In this document: piece by piece, positions 1 to 12,925 of the stretch
Layout of the letters: the number at the start of each line of letters is the position of its first letter
Position numbering within the stretch: the stretch's first letter is position 1
Source: Todiramphus chloris collaris
Taxonomy: Eukaryota > Chordata > Aves > Coraciiformes > Alcedinidae
NCBI GenBank assembly: GCA_025345505.1
Contig: JANVCC010000021.1
Location: forward strand, 29,772,316 to 29,836,315
Reading direction: 5' to 3'
DNA length: 64,000 nucleotides
Translations under genes and position numbers: made by a program
The notes under the pieces: generated by a model
The model's input: only the letters and a program-made list of their open reading frames with translations
Databases searched by the model: none
Told to the model about the DNA's origin: nothing

Positions 1-193
1 TCATAAGATCATTTAGATTAGAAAAGACCCTTAAGATCGAATCCAACTGTAAATGTAACACTGAGAATTCCACCATGAAACCATGTCCCTAAGCACTGTC
101 TCTACATGTATTTAAATACCTCCAGGGCTGGTGGGTCAACCACTTCCTTGGGGCAGCCTATTCCAATGCTTGATAAACCTTTCGGTGAAGGGT
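1..193 (-). mobile_element. CR1 3'-end fragment, reverse orientation
   Basis: The text resembles the reverse complement of a CR1 3' end. It has a degenerate TCATAAGATCATTTAG start, AAGATCGAATCCAACTG, then CACCATGAAACCATGTCCCT, ATTTAAATACCTCCAGGG and TTGGGGCAGCCTATTCCAAT. Similarity fades after the GGTGAAG near 193. Since the element's 3' tail would be at or left of base 1, the copy may extend slightly outside the window. It is clearly older than the large CR1. Confidence 0.82.
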
Positions 194-1602
194 CAGCAAC
201 AGCTTAGTTGTCAAAGTGGGTGGTGGAGGACCCATGAGGTAGCAGTAACAATATCCATCTGAGAAAATGCAGTAAGTTGGTCCATGAGAAGACTAATATT
301 GCAAATAGACCATACTTATTCTGGGGTAGGACACTCTTTATCCCTGTTGATGCTGCTCAGGTACAGGGAAGGAAATGAAAGATTTCTTGGACACGAGAAA
401 AAAAAAAGGGTGTGAGTCTGTGTCATGATGCTAAGGGCATTCATCTATAAGGCAAAATAGTTGAGTGCTACTCTGTGCTTAAATACCATTTTAATGCAAA
501 CTAAGCAAAATCTGTAGAGCACAGCCAGAAATCTTCTTCTCATATGGAGTCTTACTAATGATACATTTATGCTGAATAGCCTTAATAATGTTATTTTATT
601 CTTTTTGTTTCCCTTTGTAGTTTAGTAGATCTCTCAGTCTCTTCTTGAGTCTCAGCATTATTATCTTGACCTGCCTACAGGATGATGATCGGTTTTGTTT
701 TTAAGAAAGTTGAGTTGTATCCCTCTGCTTGGATTAAGATAGTCATTTCTCCGTGTGTAGTTCACACTCTGGATAAGCAGTCTATACTTTGGACTGTAGT
801 ATACAAGGTAGTATGCTTAATATAACTACTCTTTCTGTAGTAGCTGTGCTAAGGTGAGAACTGTAGATGTCTAATAGTTAGGCCACTAGGATCTCTATAT
901 AACCACTGTAGCCACAAACACATCCCAAAAGTGATTTATGTCATCTTAGTATAGATGACTTAAAAGAGGATGAATAGAACTTGAAGGGTGTCTCTCGCTC
1001 TCCAGAAAAACATCATTAATGACTAACTTTCACTGGCCTTCTGGAAAATTTGGCCTAGTTTAATTTAAGAGTCCCCCTTAAAACGTTTTTAAAATACCAA
1101 CACCTGTAAAAGAAAATTGTTGTGAAATTACTAAAATATGTTGTAATGAAATGCTTCTTGTTTAAAGGTTGACTTCTTCATAACTTCAAAACTTATTTTA
1201 CTTCCTTTTTGCCTGGACACTTAAGTCTAGAAGTGAGGTATTCAGCTTCCAAAAAATAGCAGTGTAAATTTGAAACATCATCACAGTCTTTTCAGAACTG
1301 ATGGGAAATGATGCCACATCTAATACATTATTTATTGAGCTATGATTGCAGGAATAACAAATATCTTAATTAGTGGAATTAATCAATTATGCCTTCATAC
1401 ATTAGTTACCTGTAGTCCTCTATAAGAAAAAAAGTTTCTTCTGTTATTCTGCCTTTTTAAAATGTGGTTATCGAGCTCTCCTTCTTTCAAGCATTTAGAA
1501 CAAAGTTTTGATAACTTAATTACATGCCTCATTCAAATGCAGGATCATATGAACCTGTAATGGTTCAAATCATCTGTTTACTAATAATTCATCCAGTAGT
1601 GC

Positions 1603-1617
1603 TTTTTTTTTTTTTTT
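1603..1617. repeat. Poly-T run (15)
   Basis: Homopolymer followed by an AAGGGAAAGGGGAAGGG purine stretch. Confidence 0.85.
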
Positions 1618-1639
1618 AAGGGAAAGGGGAAGGGAGAAC

Positions 1640-2230
1640 CTTATCTGCAATTTCACTTTGCTACAGTATTACAATTATAAAAGAATAACAATATAGTTGT
1701 ACAGTCTGCCATTTAGCTCAGTGTTTTTGGGTGCATTTAAGCTATTGAATTAATCTCACTTTTAAACAATAGAATATAATACTTTAATGGCTTGCCTTTG
1801 CACTGGCTTTGTGGGATGCTGAAATTAGTATTATAATGCACTGTGTATAGTTTCTGCTGATTCTGATTGCTTTAGCAGCAGTCAGTTTGATAGTATCAGG
1901 TTCCAGCTTGCATTGCTGGGTCAACATGGACCCAGGCCATTAAAGGAGAAAGGTTCAGGGAAAGTTCATTTCTATTGTTTTACCATGGTTACAAAACAGA
2001 AAAAAAAAGGAGAAATCCTGCATTTGTAACATATTGCTTCCTTGGGCCCTGAAGGTAGTATGATCTTTTTTTCCTCTTAAATTGAACGCAGAAATATAAA
2101 CCTCCTGATTATCTGTAATGTAAACAAAAGAATATTTTCTGATCACTTTTAAAGTAAAACACAGATGTTCTGCATTGACTGCTGATGTCATTAAACAAAA
2201 TGTTTGTATTCATTTAATATGATCTTCCAA
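1640..2230. promoter_or_regulatory. Candidate conserved noncoding stretch (intron)
   Basis: Repeat-free sequence of balanced composition with TTGCTTTAGCAGCAGTCAG, the 1916-1935 inverted repeat and GACTGCTGATGTCATTAAAC. Judged only by appearance. DACH1 introns are known to hold conserved enhancers, but no alignment was possible. Confidence 0.25.
1916..1935. repeat. Short inverted repeat, nuclear-receptor-like half-site
   Basis: CTGGGTC and GACCCAG, perfect 7-bp arms around AACATG. GGGTCA inside resembles a nuclear-receptor half-site, but the spacing does not fit a standard response element. Confidence 0.82.
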
Positions 2231-3583
2231 ACTGTTAGCATTTAAATTTGTTACTAGGTCAATAGAAAAATTAAAACTTCATACCGGCTGTTATAATACT
2301 GACTTTTGTTTACATAATTATAACTTTAATTAACTCACAATAAGCCTGTTGAAATAAGTATGTTTGTTTCTTCTTTAAAATATAACATGTCGATTGAAGC
2401 ATTTTCTTTTTATTATGGTTATAAAATGAAGCATTTTCACGAAAAAGCATGATCTTAAATGACATCATATGTATTTAACATTTACCGTAAGGTTGTAAAC
2501 TACTTGTGAGGTATCATTATGAAAGGCTTTAAATCTTAAGATAAATGTCTTTGTTACATATATAAGAGAAAAGAGCGAAAGAATGAAAGACTTTTCACAG
2601 CATTAGTGTGTTTTACACATGAACTGTTGAAGAAAGCTAATTCTACAGTGATGGGTGCTTGATTCAAAGAGGTGAATTGTGTAATGGGTATAACATAGAA
2701 TAAAATGTGCTATTTGTGCCAATATGAAGAAATTCTGTAAAGCAAAAGGCTGCACAAATATTCTCTTAATGGAAAGATTTGCAGGAAATTTGACTGAACT
2801 CTGAAGGTTGTGACACAGCATAGTCTTCAACAATATGTTTTTATTTATGGAGGCCTTCGTGTATAATTCCCATAAGCCACTTTTTAGATAAGTGAAGGTA
2901 TTTGTAGATCTGACTGTTACACAAGTCAAAGAGATAATGGCATTCAAGACCGTGTTAGTTATGGAAAGTAGCTTACAGGGGTGAGTGTGTATTTGTTATT
3001 TTCCAGAGTTGCCTGCCTTTATTATTATTAAATGTGATCTCATTAAGAAAAGCAAATTTCACATATGCTAAGCTGGGCCAGGATGAATGTGTATTTTAAT
3101 TTAAGATCTTTGGGGAGCATGCAGATAATATTGTTGACTTAGTATGTGTCATTAATCTTCTAAGACGGTGGTGCAAGGCAAGTGCTTTGAGGGTCTGTCT
3201 ACCCAAAGAGATTTACAGGACATGTCTGTGGTCATTCAAAAGAGTCATCTCACTATACCATTGCTATTGATTGAACTCATGTTTGACTCTTAACAGTAAT
3301 GTTGTGGAAAAGAAAAAAGAAAAAGAGAAAGGAAAATACATGGTTGTTTGACCTATGTGTGAGTTAGGAAACTTTATAAGGTGCAAATGAGTACTAAGTA
3401 AACTATTACGCTTTGTTTACCCTTGACTACTCTTCTAGGTTTGATATCCATTAGCAAATGACATCTGTTTTTTCAATTGACTATGGTGCTCATTTTCTTA
3501 AATTATTGTGTTAATGTAACTATGCTCTGCTAATCCATCTGCAGGGATTGCAGTCTGTATGCATGTGTACTACAAAGGCAAAT

Positions 3584-3616
3584 GCACACACACATATATG
3601 TATGTGTGTTTGCATA
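3584..3616. repeat. CA/TA/TG alternating tract
   Basis: CACACACACATATATG followed by TATGTGTGTTTGCATATG, an alternating purine-pyrimidine stretch. Confidence 0.8.
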
Positions 3617-3948
3617 TGCAGATATTATAATAAGCAGCCTTATAGATTGTGATTCTGTCATGATTGGTATACTGGAGTTATTAATCTTACACCATTTAGT
3701 GCTTGGTGGAAGAGTCATAGAAGCTAGAGTTGACCCATTTACATACTGTGTGTTTCTGTAGCTCACTTCAGAGGTGTGGAGTCTCACAACCCAGTAGCAG
3801 AGAAGATGGCAATCAGTACTTACTAAAGATGATGAAGACTAGAATGATTTCTCCTTTGCTTTAAGGCATTTTGAGACCACAGCACCTATTGCCTCAGGCT
3901 TATCAGCCTAGAATCTTCTGTATATGGAGTATGCCGCAATATATGGTC

Positions 3949-3991
3949 TATATATACATATATATATACGTGTGTGTGTATGTATATACAC
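3949..3991. repeat. TA/TG alternating tract
   Basis: TATATATAC, ATATATATATACGTG, TGTGTGTATG and TATATACACA in sequence; alternating purine-pyrimidine. Confidence 0.85.
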
Positions 3992-6210
3992 AAGCAAACA
4001 GATATCTCACATGAAGAGGTACTGTGTCAGACAGAAAGCTTTTGCAAGGACTAACTCTGCTATGCTTAGGAGTCTGAGACATATCTTGTCATGTTTCTTA
4101 TTGTTTTTGTTCATTTTTTTGTTTGTTTTCTTATGTCAATGAATAAACAGATAAATTGGAAGAGATGACTGCTTTACTGTCCCTCTTGCCAGACTCCTTT
4201 TATGTATCTGAGCCTCTCTACTTGGAAGATACTGCTTAAAGCCTGTAAAACTTTTATCTAGTTTAAAGGGCATTGTAATGAGAAAGCATCATTACAAACA
4301 TATTATACTTCGCTACTTTATTCAGTTCTATTAAAACAGAATACATCTGATAGCTAAGTCAAGAAAATTTAGTAAAGCATCATTTATTGTGACAAAATTG
4401 TTCTAATTTTCCATTTTATTGAAGCACCCTTTTCCTCAAATATTGTTAAACTTTTGGCAAAACTTCATGAACTCACTGTCCAGTTCAAACTTGGATGTGC
4501 TTTTGTATCAGAAAGCTATTAAGTCATGAAGACATCACCCTGTCCTTCAACCAAGCACATAACCAAGCATGTTTAAGGACAGGATAATGTCTAATTTGTT
4601 TCCTGTTCTGTGAAAGGGATGGTCTTCTGCTGATTTTTTTTTTCCCTGAGAACTTGATCCTTTACCACAGAAAATTGCCCAGTCTGCCAGAAGTACTTAT
4701 TAACAGTAAAGAAAGCATATGGTTTGTAAAAGTAGGTGTTTCTTTGGTATCATCGTTAGTACTGGAGAGAAGCTTGCAACTGCAAAAACTAGTATGAAAT
4801 CTCAAGCAAACAGATAACATCTTGGGGAAAACAATAGCATTGATGAAAATGTCCCTCCTAGTTTGACTGACACCTTGATCAGTGTTTACAACACCTCAGA
4901 TTCAGAGATGATCAGGCAGAACAAAATCAGGACAAAAACTTTTGAATCAGATTATTTAATGATTTTGGATAATTTTTCCTTTCTAAGCCCTTAACTTCCA
5001 TGTGCCATAACATTTTCAGAGCTTTTTCTGCAATTAAGCAAGACAGAGTGATAGAAAATCAAATTTTTATTGGTAAGAAAACAGAACAGAGGCTGAGGTG
5101 CTCAGTGTTTGAAGTTAAGGTTTTCAGAAAAGTAGAAAGTATGAAGAATGAAAATATAATGATGAATTTAACTCTTGACTAACTTAACTTTAGGCATGGA
5201 AAGAAAATGTGTAATTGTTATGATTAATTTGTATTTCATGATCATCTTAATGCTGAGTCAGGATTTGAGCTGGTTGTGCTATGAGCTATATGAACAGAGG
5301 CAAAAGATAGTTCTGTGTGTTGTGTATGAACATATTCTGCACCCAGACAATGCCCATCAAACATATGGATGTATATATTGGGCAGCTGTAGTATGCTCCA
5401 AGAGAGTAGGCTGCAAGTCTGTGGTGCCACTTTGACCATCTTGGAAGTCACACTCCTTTATAAATTTATCTTATATAGTTCTGCTGTATGTGTCCCATGC
5501 TACTGAAGATATGAAGTTCATAAAAGGAAGGATGAATTGAAGACATCTCAACCAGAATTCATCATGGGAGTGCATTTACAAGCGTTAGAATAACATGATG
5601 AATTTGATCTTTTATTTTGGACATTCTTTATTTTGGCTATTGTGAAATGTTTTGGGGAAACACAGATCTTTTCAGACACAGTGCAACAGTAATTTAAATT
5701 AATTTCAAGTCTAATATCTTCATAATGTACTTCAGAGATGGCAGGTAAAGGGACTAGAGCATATGTAAGTTTTCTAGTCACAGAGTAAATACAGAGCAGA
5801 TCTATAGCTAGGCATGTTAAAGTAAATATTCAAATAAACTTGTCAGTAATTGGTTTATGCCTTTCTATTAAAACAGATCCTTTGATATCTTCCCATGTAA
5901 CTCTATTGTGTGAATATTCAGACAAATGGAATTACCAGAATTACAATGAAAAATAAATAATAATAAGAAAAAAATCTTATCAGAAGTAGATACATTTGTC
6001 AGCTCTGTTGTCTAAAAACATACTACTTGTACTACTTAACAGAATTGGCTGGGCTCATTGATCGAGCTTTAAACTAGATTTGAAGGGGGAAAGGAAAAAA
6101 CCTGACTCGCAGGAAACAAGCTGGGGACATCAGTGGGGTGTTGTGCCAGCTCCCCTGCTACCTCAGGGTTGGTACCAGTCAGGAGGTACTCTAGTATTGC
6201 AAACTCGTTA

Positions 6211-6994
6211 AAATGCCTGTACACCAATGCACACAGTATAGGGAACAAACAGGATGAACTAGAGATCTGTGTGTGATCTCAGGACCTTGATCTCATTGCA
6301 ATCACTGAGACATGGTGGGACAGCTCACATGACTGGAACACTGTCATGGATGGCTGTGTCCTTTTCAGGAAGGACAGGCTGGCAAGGCAAGGTGGTGGAG
6401 TTGCTCTCTATGTGAGAGAGTGATTGGAATGTATCGAGCTCTCCCTGGGGCGCAATGAGGAGCAGGTTGAAAGTTTGTGGAGTAGGATTAAGGGGGAGAA
6501 TAGTATGGAAGACATTGTAGTAGGTGTTTACTACAGGCCACCTGATCAGGATGAGGAAGCTGACGAGGTTTTCTGCAGGCAGCTGGAAGTAGCCTTGAAA
6601 TCACAGGCTCTGGTTGTCATGGGGCACTTAATTACTCTGACATTTGTTGGGAAAGCTACACAGCCAGGCATGCGCAGTCCAGCAGGTTCCTCCAGGGCAC
6701 TGGTGATAACTTCTAACGCAGGTGGTGGAGGAACCGACAAGGAGGGGAGTGCTGCTGGACCTTTTACAGACAAACAAAGAAGGACTGGTTGAGGATGTGA
6801 AGATGGGAGGCTCCCTTGGCTGTAGTGACCATGAGATGGTGGAGTTCAGAATTACAGGCAGTAGGCATGGGGCCACAAGCAGGATCACTACCCTGGACTT
6901 CAGAAAGGTCAACCTTGGCCTCCTCAGGGAACTGCTTGGAAAAGTCCCATGGGACAGGGACCTAGAAAGTAAGGGGCCCAAGAAAGCTGGCTAA
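6211..6994 (+). pseudogene. CR1 ORF2 endonuclease (APE-type) region, broken
   Basis: Translation shows the usual CR1 endonuclease order: YTNAHS near 6223, AITETWWD near 6298 (containing the catalytic-type Glu), QGGGVALYVRE near 6390, VGVYYRPPDQDEE near 6520, NYSDICWES from 6630 and SDHEMVEF from 6824 (containing the catalytic-type His). The frame is lost repeatedly. In-frame TGA codons stand at 6274-6276 and 6421-6423. A one-base loss near 6628 falls inside the usual GDFN motif, which also carries an Asp-to-His change. A second one-base loss occurs near 6713, and the frame stops and shifts again near 6992. No functional nuclease can be made from this copy. Confidence 0.9.
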
Positions 6995-6996
6995 TA

Positions 6997-8953
6997 TTCA
7001 AGCACCATTTCCTCCAGGCTCAAGATCAGTGCATCCCAAAAAGCAGGAAATCAATTAAGAGAGTTAGGAGACCTGCATGGTTTAGCAGGGAGCCACTAGA
7101 TAAACTTAAGCAAAAGAAGGAATTATGTAGAACATGGAAGGAGGGGCAGGCCACTTGGGAAGAATACAGGGAGGTTGTCAGAGGATGCAGGGATGCAACA
7201 AGGAAAGCTAAGGCCTCTCTAGAACTAAACCTGGCGAGGGAGATCAAGGACAACAAGAAAAGCTTTTTCAAGTATGTTGGAGGCAAAAGGAAGTCTAGAG
7301 GAAATGTGGGCCCGTTGCTGAATGAAGTGGGTGCCCTGGTGACCGAGGATAGAGAGAAGGCAGAGTTACTGAATGCCACCTTTGCCTCAGTCTTTACTAC
7401 TAAGGCCAGCTACCAGGCCTTCAAGACCGGAGGAAGTCTGGAGGAAGGAAGTTTTTACCTCTGTCGAAGAGGCTTGGGTTAGAGATCGGTTGAACAAACT
7501 GGACATCCACAAGTCCATGGGCCCTGATGGGATACACCCACGAGTGATGAGGGAGATGGCAGAGGTCATTGCTAGGCCACTTTCCATAATCTTTAAGAGG
7601 TCCTGGGGAACACGAGAGGTGCCTGAGGACCGGTGGAAGGCCAATGTCATCCCAATCTTCAAAAAGGTCAAAAGGGAAGACTTAGGTTACTATAGGCTGT
7701 TCAGCCTCACCTTCATCCCTTGAAATGTGATGGAACAGCTTGTTCTTGCCACCATCTCAAGGAGCATGGAGGAAAGGAGGCTTATCACGAGTAGTCAACA
7801 TGGATTCCGTAAGGAGAAATCATGCTTGACTAATCTCATAGCCTTTTGTGATGGCACAAGTAGTTGGATAAATGAGAGGAGTGCAGTGGATGTGGTATTT
7901 CTTGACTTCAGCAAGGCTTTTGATACTGTCTCCCATGGTATCCTCACAGCCAAGCTTAAGAAGGGTGGATTGGGTGATTGTGCAGTGAGGTGGATTGGGA
8001 ACTGGCTGAAGGACAGAGCCTAGAGAGTTGTGGTCAGTGGAGCAGAGTCTAGCTGGAGGCCTGTGACTAGTGGTGTCCCCCAAGGGCCAGTGCTGGGTCC
8101 AATATTGTTCAATATATTCATCATTGACCTGGACAAAGGGATAGAGTGTACCCTCAGCAAGTTTGCTGATGATACAAAACTGGGAGGAGTGGCTGACACT
8201 CCAGAAGGCTGTGCTGCCATCCAGCGTGACCTGGACAGGCTGGAGAGCTGGACAAGGATAAATTTAATGCTATTTAACAAGAGCAAGTGTAAAGTGCTGC
8301 ATCTGGGTAAGAACAAGCCCATGTATCAGTATAGACTGGGGGGTAATCTGTTGGAAAGCAGCTCTGGGGAAAAAGACCTAGGGGTCCTGGTGGACAAGAG
8401 GATGACCATGAGCCAACAATGTGCCCTCGTGACCAAGGCCAGTGGCATCCTGGGATGCATTAAGAAGAGTGTGGTCAGGAGGCTGAGGGTGGTTCTCCTC
8501 ACCCTCTACTCTGCACTGGTGAGGACCCACCTGGAATACTGTGTCCAGTTCTGGTCACTCCAGTTCAAGAAAGACAGAGAGCTACTGGAGAGAGTCCAGG
8601 GCCACCAAGATTATTAAGGGAGTGGAGCATCTCCCTTATGAGGAGAGGCTGAGAGAGCTGGGTCTCTTTAGCCTGAAGAAGAGGAGATTGAGGGGGACCT
8701 CATTAATGTCCATAAATATGTTAAGGGCGAGTGTAAGGAGGATGGAGCCAGACTCTTCTCAATGTCATCCAATGCTAGGACAGGCAATGGGAGAAAGTTG
8801 GAGCACAGGAGGTTTAGTGTAAACACAAGGAAAAACTTTTTCACTGTGAGGGTGACAGAGCACTGGAAGGAGCTGTCCAGGGAGGTTGTGGAGTCTCATT
8901 CTCTGGAGACATTAAAAACCCGCCTGGATACGTTCCTGTGTGACTTGGTCTAG
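6997..8953 (+). pseudogene. CR1 ORF2 linker, reverse transcriptase and C-terminal region, broken
   Basis: The linker reads in one frame from 6997 to about 7400 without a stop. It then shifts into the frame used by the reverse transcriptase, which runs from about 7410 to 8617. RT motifs in order are SMGPDGIHPRV (about 7516), NVIPIFKK, SSQHGFRKEKSCLTNL (about 7793), DVVFLDFSKAFDTVSH (about 7890), [18 protein letters not shown] (about 8070) and FADDT with the catalytic Asp pair (about 8164). Within this frame two stops interrupt: TGA at 7721-7723 and TAG at 8021-8023. Both look like single-base changes. A frameshift near 8600 and a return shift near 8740 precede the conserved C-terminus [11 protein letters not shown] with a normal TAG at 8951-8953. 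The catalytic core is well preserved but cannot be expressed as one protein. Confidence 0.92.
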
Positions 8954-9337
8954 GTGATCCTGCCCTGGCAGGGTGGTTGGACTAGATGATCTTTCTAGTT
9001 CCCTTCCAACCCCTAACATTCTATGATTCTATGACTGATTAACTTTTCAGTGTTTCCCTAGGTTAGCACATTAGTAGCAGATGGTTATTAGGGAAAATTT
9101 TACATTGGATAGTTATGGGACAGCTTTGAGCACTGGCTGTATTTCAGGCCTGCAAATAACATGCTTACAAATACTCAGGGTTATGGCAATATCATGACAG
9201 ATATCACCAGATATGGTTCTCTGTAGCTTGATAGCAATGCACTGAATAACTTTTAAGTTGTTGAAAGGAGAAAAAAAAAATAGAAGTGTCTTTAACCAAA
9301 GATCACTAATATTTCCACTTGGACTACAGTACTGTCC

Positions 9338-9363
9338 TTTTTTTTTTTTTTTTTTTTTTTTTT
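9338..9363. repeat. Poly-T run (26)
   Basis: Uninterrupted T run about 300 bp downstream of the large CR1 3' end. It is not part of the CR1 tail. Confidence 0.92.
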
Positions 9364-12300
9364 AATTAGGATTTAGGAGTCTTGGATTGCTATTCTGTAT
9401 CATCCAGATTACTATACTACTACTGTTTAGGAAGGAAAGCTGTGCTACTATTTATATGGCTATAGATGCTACTCTGCAAAGAAAATGGGACATTGAATTT
9501 CAGTGGTAGTTTCTGTTCTTTGCCTTTCACAAGGAAAATAAAATATGAATTTATTTACTATATTCCATAGTAGAATATAAAGGCCAAGCAAGGCTGTATC
9601 TAGACTTAGAAGACTGGAACACTGTAACACACATGGGATCCTGATTTCACAAACAGATTTTGAGGGACTGGATAAACAGATTTTTTTTTTCCTGGAATAT
9701 ACAGTAATTTATTTTTTCCCCTATGAGTTGATCTTTCACTGTATTATGAAAGTACAGCTAGAGTATGTACAAGGATTCTCTGATTAAATGGTATGTGCAA
9801 GGGTCATTGCCCCTCTTGTGTCTCTTGGTCTGCACAGGCATTGGGATGGGTGTTGCACAAACCCATTGCTATATTGATGGCTGGTTTCTGTCACAAACAA
9901 TCTGAAATCTGGAAGACAGAGATGAAACTAATGATGTGCGTACTTTTAAACTTCTACTTTAGGACTTGCTTACTGATATCAGATGGAAGTGCACTCAGTC
10001 AAGAGAGTAGAGTCATTTCACCGGTGCTACCTGTGCAGTGCTACCCAATATAAATTTCTTACTCTGACCCTATATATTGTCTGCTCAAAGAAACCTGTAA
10101 TTTTTAATGCTCAGTACTCATCTAGTAGATTCATTCATAGATTTGTGTTTATCCATGTCTACAAATGCACACCACATTATTTTAAGGTTTAAATTCTTGA
10201 TTTTAACAGACTGCATTGTTACCATCAATCTGTGTTACAGGAGCTGTGCAGTTATAGCTGTACAGAGTAATGATTGGAGAGTCTTTTCAGTATTTCATAT
10301 CACTACTGTTACTCTCAAATGTACAGTAAAAGTCACTTTTAAGCTTTTATTTAGGTGGTTCCAGCAATTCTTTGGAAGTGTACGGTTAATGAGTGTGGGT
10401 TTTCAGAATTAAAAATAAGGTGAATAAAGGGCAGTGAACATTAACCACAGTCTCTGTCAGAGGCTAGAATAAAATTTTTCATTTTGAGTATAAATAGTTT
10501 TTTAAAGGGCAAAGGGTTTAAGATATAGGCAGCTTCATTAAAAAGGTGACAGTTCACTTGTTTCAGCATTTCATGCGAAGAATTGTGGCCAATTAAGTGA
10601 TGAATGCATTCAGATATTACAGTGGATACACTTTTATGATAGAACTCCATTATCAACTGTTAGGAATAAGAATAGCATATTAATTAACAAACTGCCAGGA
10701 GAACCAGAATATTTTCACAAAATACTTTCCTTCAATAGTACAATATATATATTTTTTTATTATTATTTCTAATTTGAGCTTAAATCTGCATTGAAATGTT
10801 TATGTATATTATATTTAATACAGGTGGTAATGAACTCTAGCTCTGTGACCCCCTGTGTAATGGTGAGCTTGTTTATTATGTAGATTTTCTTTCTTGTTGT
10901 GTTTCTGTTCTGTTTTTCAAATGGATCTCAAAATGGCAGCTGCTGCCCAGGATGGCCTACTGGAAAACAAATCAGATGTAATTTTTCTAAATACGTTAAA
11001 CAAAAATTTCTTCCACAAAGATACTCACTTATGTTATGTATATATGGTTATATGTTTTCAAAAGAGGAGTGTGCTATTATATGGCCTAATTCTGCTGTGA
11101 GTCTAATTGGTTATTTGTACATGCAATTATCTGATTTATGTTCACAAATTTGTAATTACATGTGCAAGTTATATGCAGGGATGAATGCAAATGGTTAGAA
11201 AACAAGCCTTGAAGCAGGACTGTTCATTCCAACTAAAGTTCATACATTTAAATCATTGTTTCAGGCCATCTGCAGACTATAACAGACATAACCACATCAG
11301 TTACACTTGCTTCACATTAGGAATCATCTCAGGAACTTGAAGTAGAAACTTTTTAAAAAAATAAAGCTTAAAATTCTTTTAGATTGTGTCATCGTGGATC
11401 AAACCTGCCTTTCTGGCCTTTTAACTCCATGCTTGACATTTTTATAATATACATAGTAGATGTTGTTTTGAGGGGATGCTTTTAGAATTAAAAGCCTAAG
11501 AAAAGATGAAAACAGTTGAGGAAAAAATAGGCTTTGCATCTGTTATAGTTTGGGGTTTCATGTGGGTGAATAACACTGTTGGAAGGAATCATTTAGCTTG
11601 CGTATTTAAATGAAGGGTGCGGTTTATACTGTAAGGTTGAGTTGAAATGGGAAGGGCATCTGTTATAACTTGACAAAAAGAGCATTTGTGGGAAGCATAC
11701 ACTTCAGATCACTGCTTTTTGTACAGTTTGTTGGTTGTTTTTTTTTTTTTTTTGGTTATTAATTATTTTGTAGTTGAAAGAATTAGTCTGAAAAGACAGT
11801 GGTATAAGTACAGGAAATAAATGTGATTTTACAAGGTTTTCTTGTTGCTATTGCCAGTATTCCTAACTAACTTTCTGGAGGATCTCCAGTGCTGTGGTTT
11901 CTGTACTTCTGTTGGATATTGAATACTCTTCCTGCATCAGTGTTTCTATCAAGTAAAAATATATCAATATGGTTTGAATTTATGCATTAGTTCTGTTTAA
12001 TAATTTCATTTAATAGTTAATTCAGACTTATTTTCAACTCTAGCTTATATGTCTGGCATCATCAGAGTCTTGGGTTTCACAATTTTTACATAATCATGAG
12101 AACCGACATACTTAAATGTTTTAAGAACTTTCAGACAGATCTAGTGTTTCAACTAATTAGATGAAGCAGTGAACTTTTTGGCTTAATTTACTTCTGACAT
12201 TGTAATTCTTCCACCCAACTGAATTATATTAATTTCTTATCTCTTTTTCACTTTCCAATAGATGACTTACAGATCTTAATTTCATTAAGGAAACAGTCAC

Positions 12301-12908
12301 ATTTCAGTAATATTTTAAGCTTATGTACAATCACAGCTGTATTCAAATCTGGTACTGTGATTTCCTCAGTAACACTCAGATTTCTAACTGGTTTTAGTTC
12401 CTTTCTTGCCCTTTAGGTCATTCATATATTCAAGTAGTATGGTCAGTCAAGCAGAATCTTTTTCTTAGATTCTTTCATTGTGTTTGTAGTGAGACTTCAA
12501 CTATGAGAGTTGTCAGGTGGTGCTGTAATATGTATTCTAAATATTCTTGCACTTGTGCCTTGCATCTTTTACTCTTGTATCAAGAATACACGTGATCTTG
12601 CTGAAAAGCAGAGTAATTTGGTCTGCAGTGTTGAGGAAGATAGCAATGACATGATGTTGACATGACTGGTCTTCTAGGAAAAGAGTAATTCAACAAAATC
12701 TTCTCTATCGTTCCAAAAGCTTAGTATCCTAGTACTAACCAATGCTTGTGTATTACTGCTCTGAGTAGCTTTGGAATGGGATATAGAGTGCAACATATTT
12801 TCCTCCATTTGGCTTAATTATTTGGCCCTCTGATAAAGTGGTCCTGCATTTCTCACAGAATATCAATTTTTTGACATTTTGGTTAAAAAATAGCAATAAA
12901 ATGTCCTG

Positions 12909-12925
12909 TTACTGCAGTGCAGTAA
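12909..12925. repeat. Short inverted repeat
   Basis: TTACTGC-AGT-GCAGTAA, perfect 7-bp arms. Confidence 0.85.

Larger units (their letters stand above)
6045..9033 (+). mobile_element. CR1 LINE, 5'-truncated, endonuclease-RT ORF decayed
   Basis: This is a non-LTR retrotransposon of the CR1 clade, in the same orientation as DACH1. The 5' edge is placed where CR1-like text begins (GGCTGGGCTCATTGATC) and is approximate. ORF1 is missing, so the copy is 5'-truncated relative to a full-length element of about 4.5 kb. Endonuclease text starts near 6211. The reverse transcriptase occupies about 7450-8500. The 3' end carries the CR1 tail with GATGATCTTTCTAG followed by CCTAACATTCTATGATTCTATGA at about 9010-9033. 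No clear target-site duplication is seen, which is usual for CR1. The subfamily was not determined. Confidence 0.95.

Noticed and set aside
5175-5451. Overlapping 86- and 69-codon frames on opposite strands
   Set aside because: No recognised domain, no splice context, and AT-rich intronic composition; chance open frames.
9793-10412. Series of overlapping short plus-strand frames
   Set aside because: Each under about 100 codons in different frames, with no homology recognised and no consistent splice sites.
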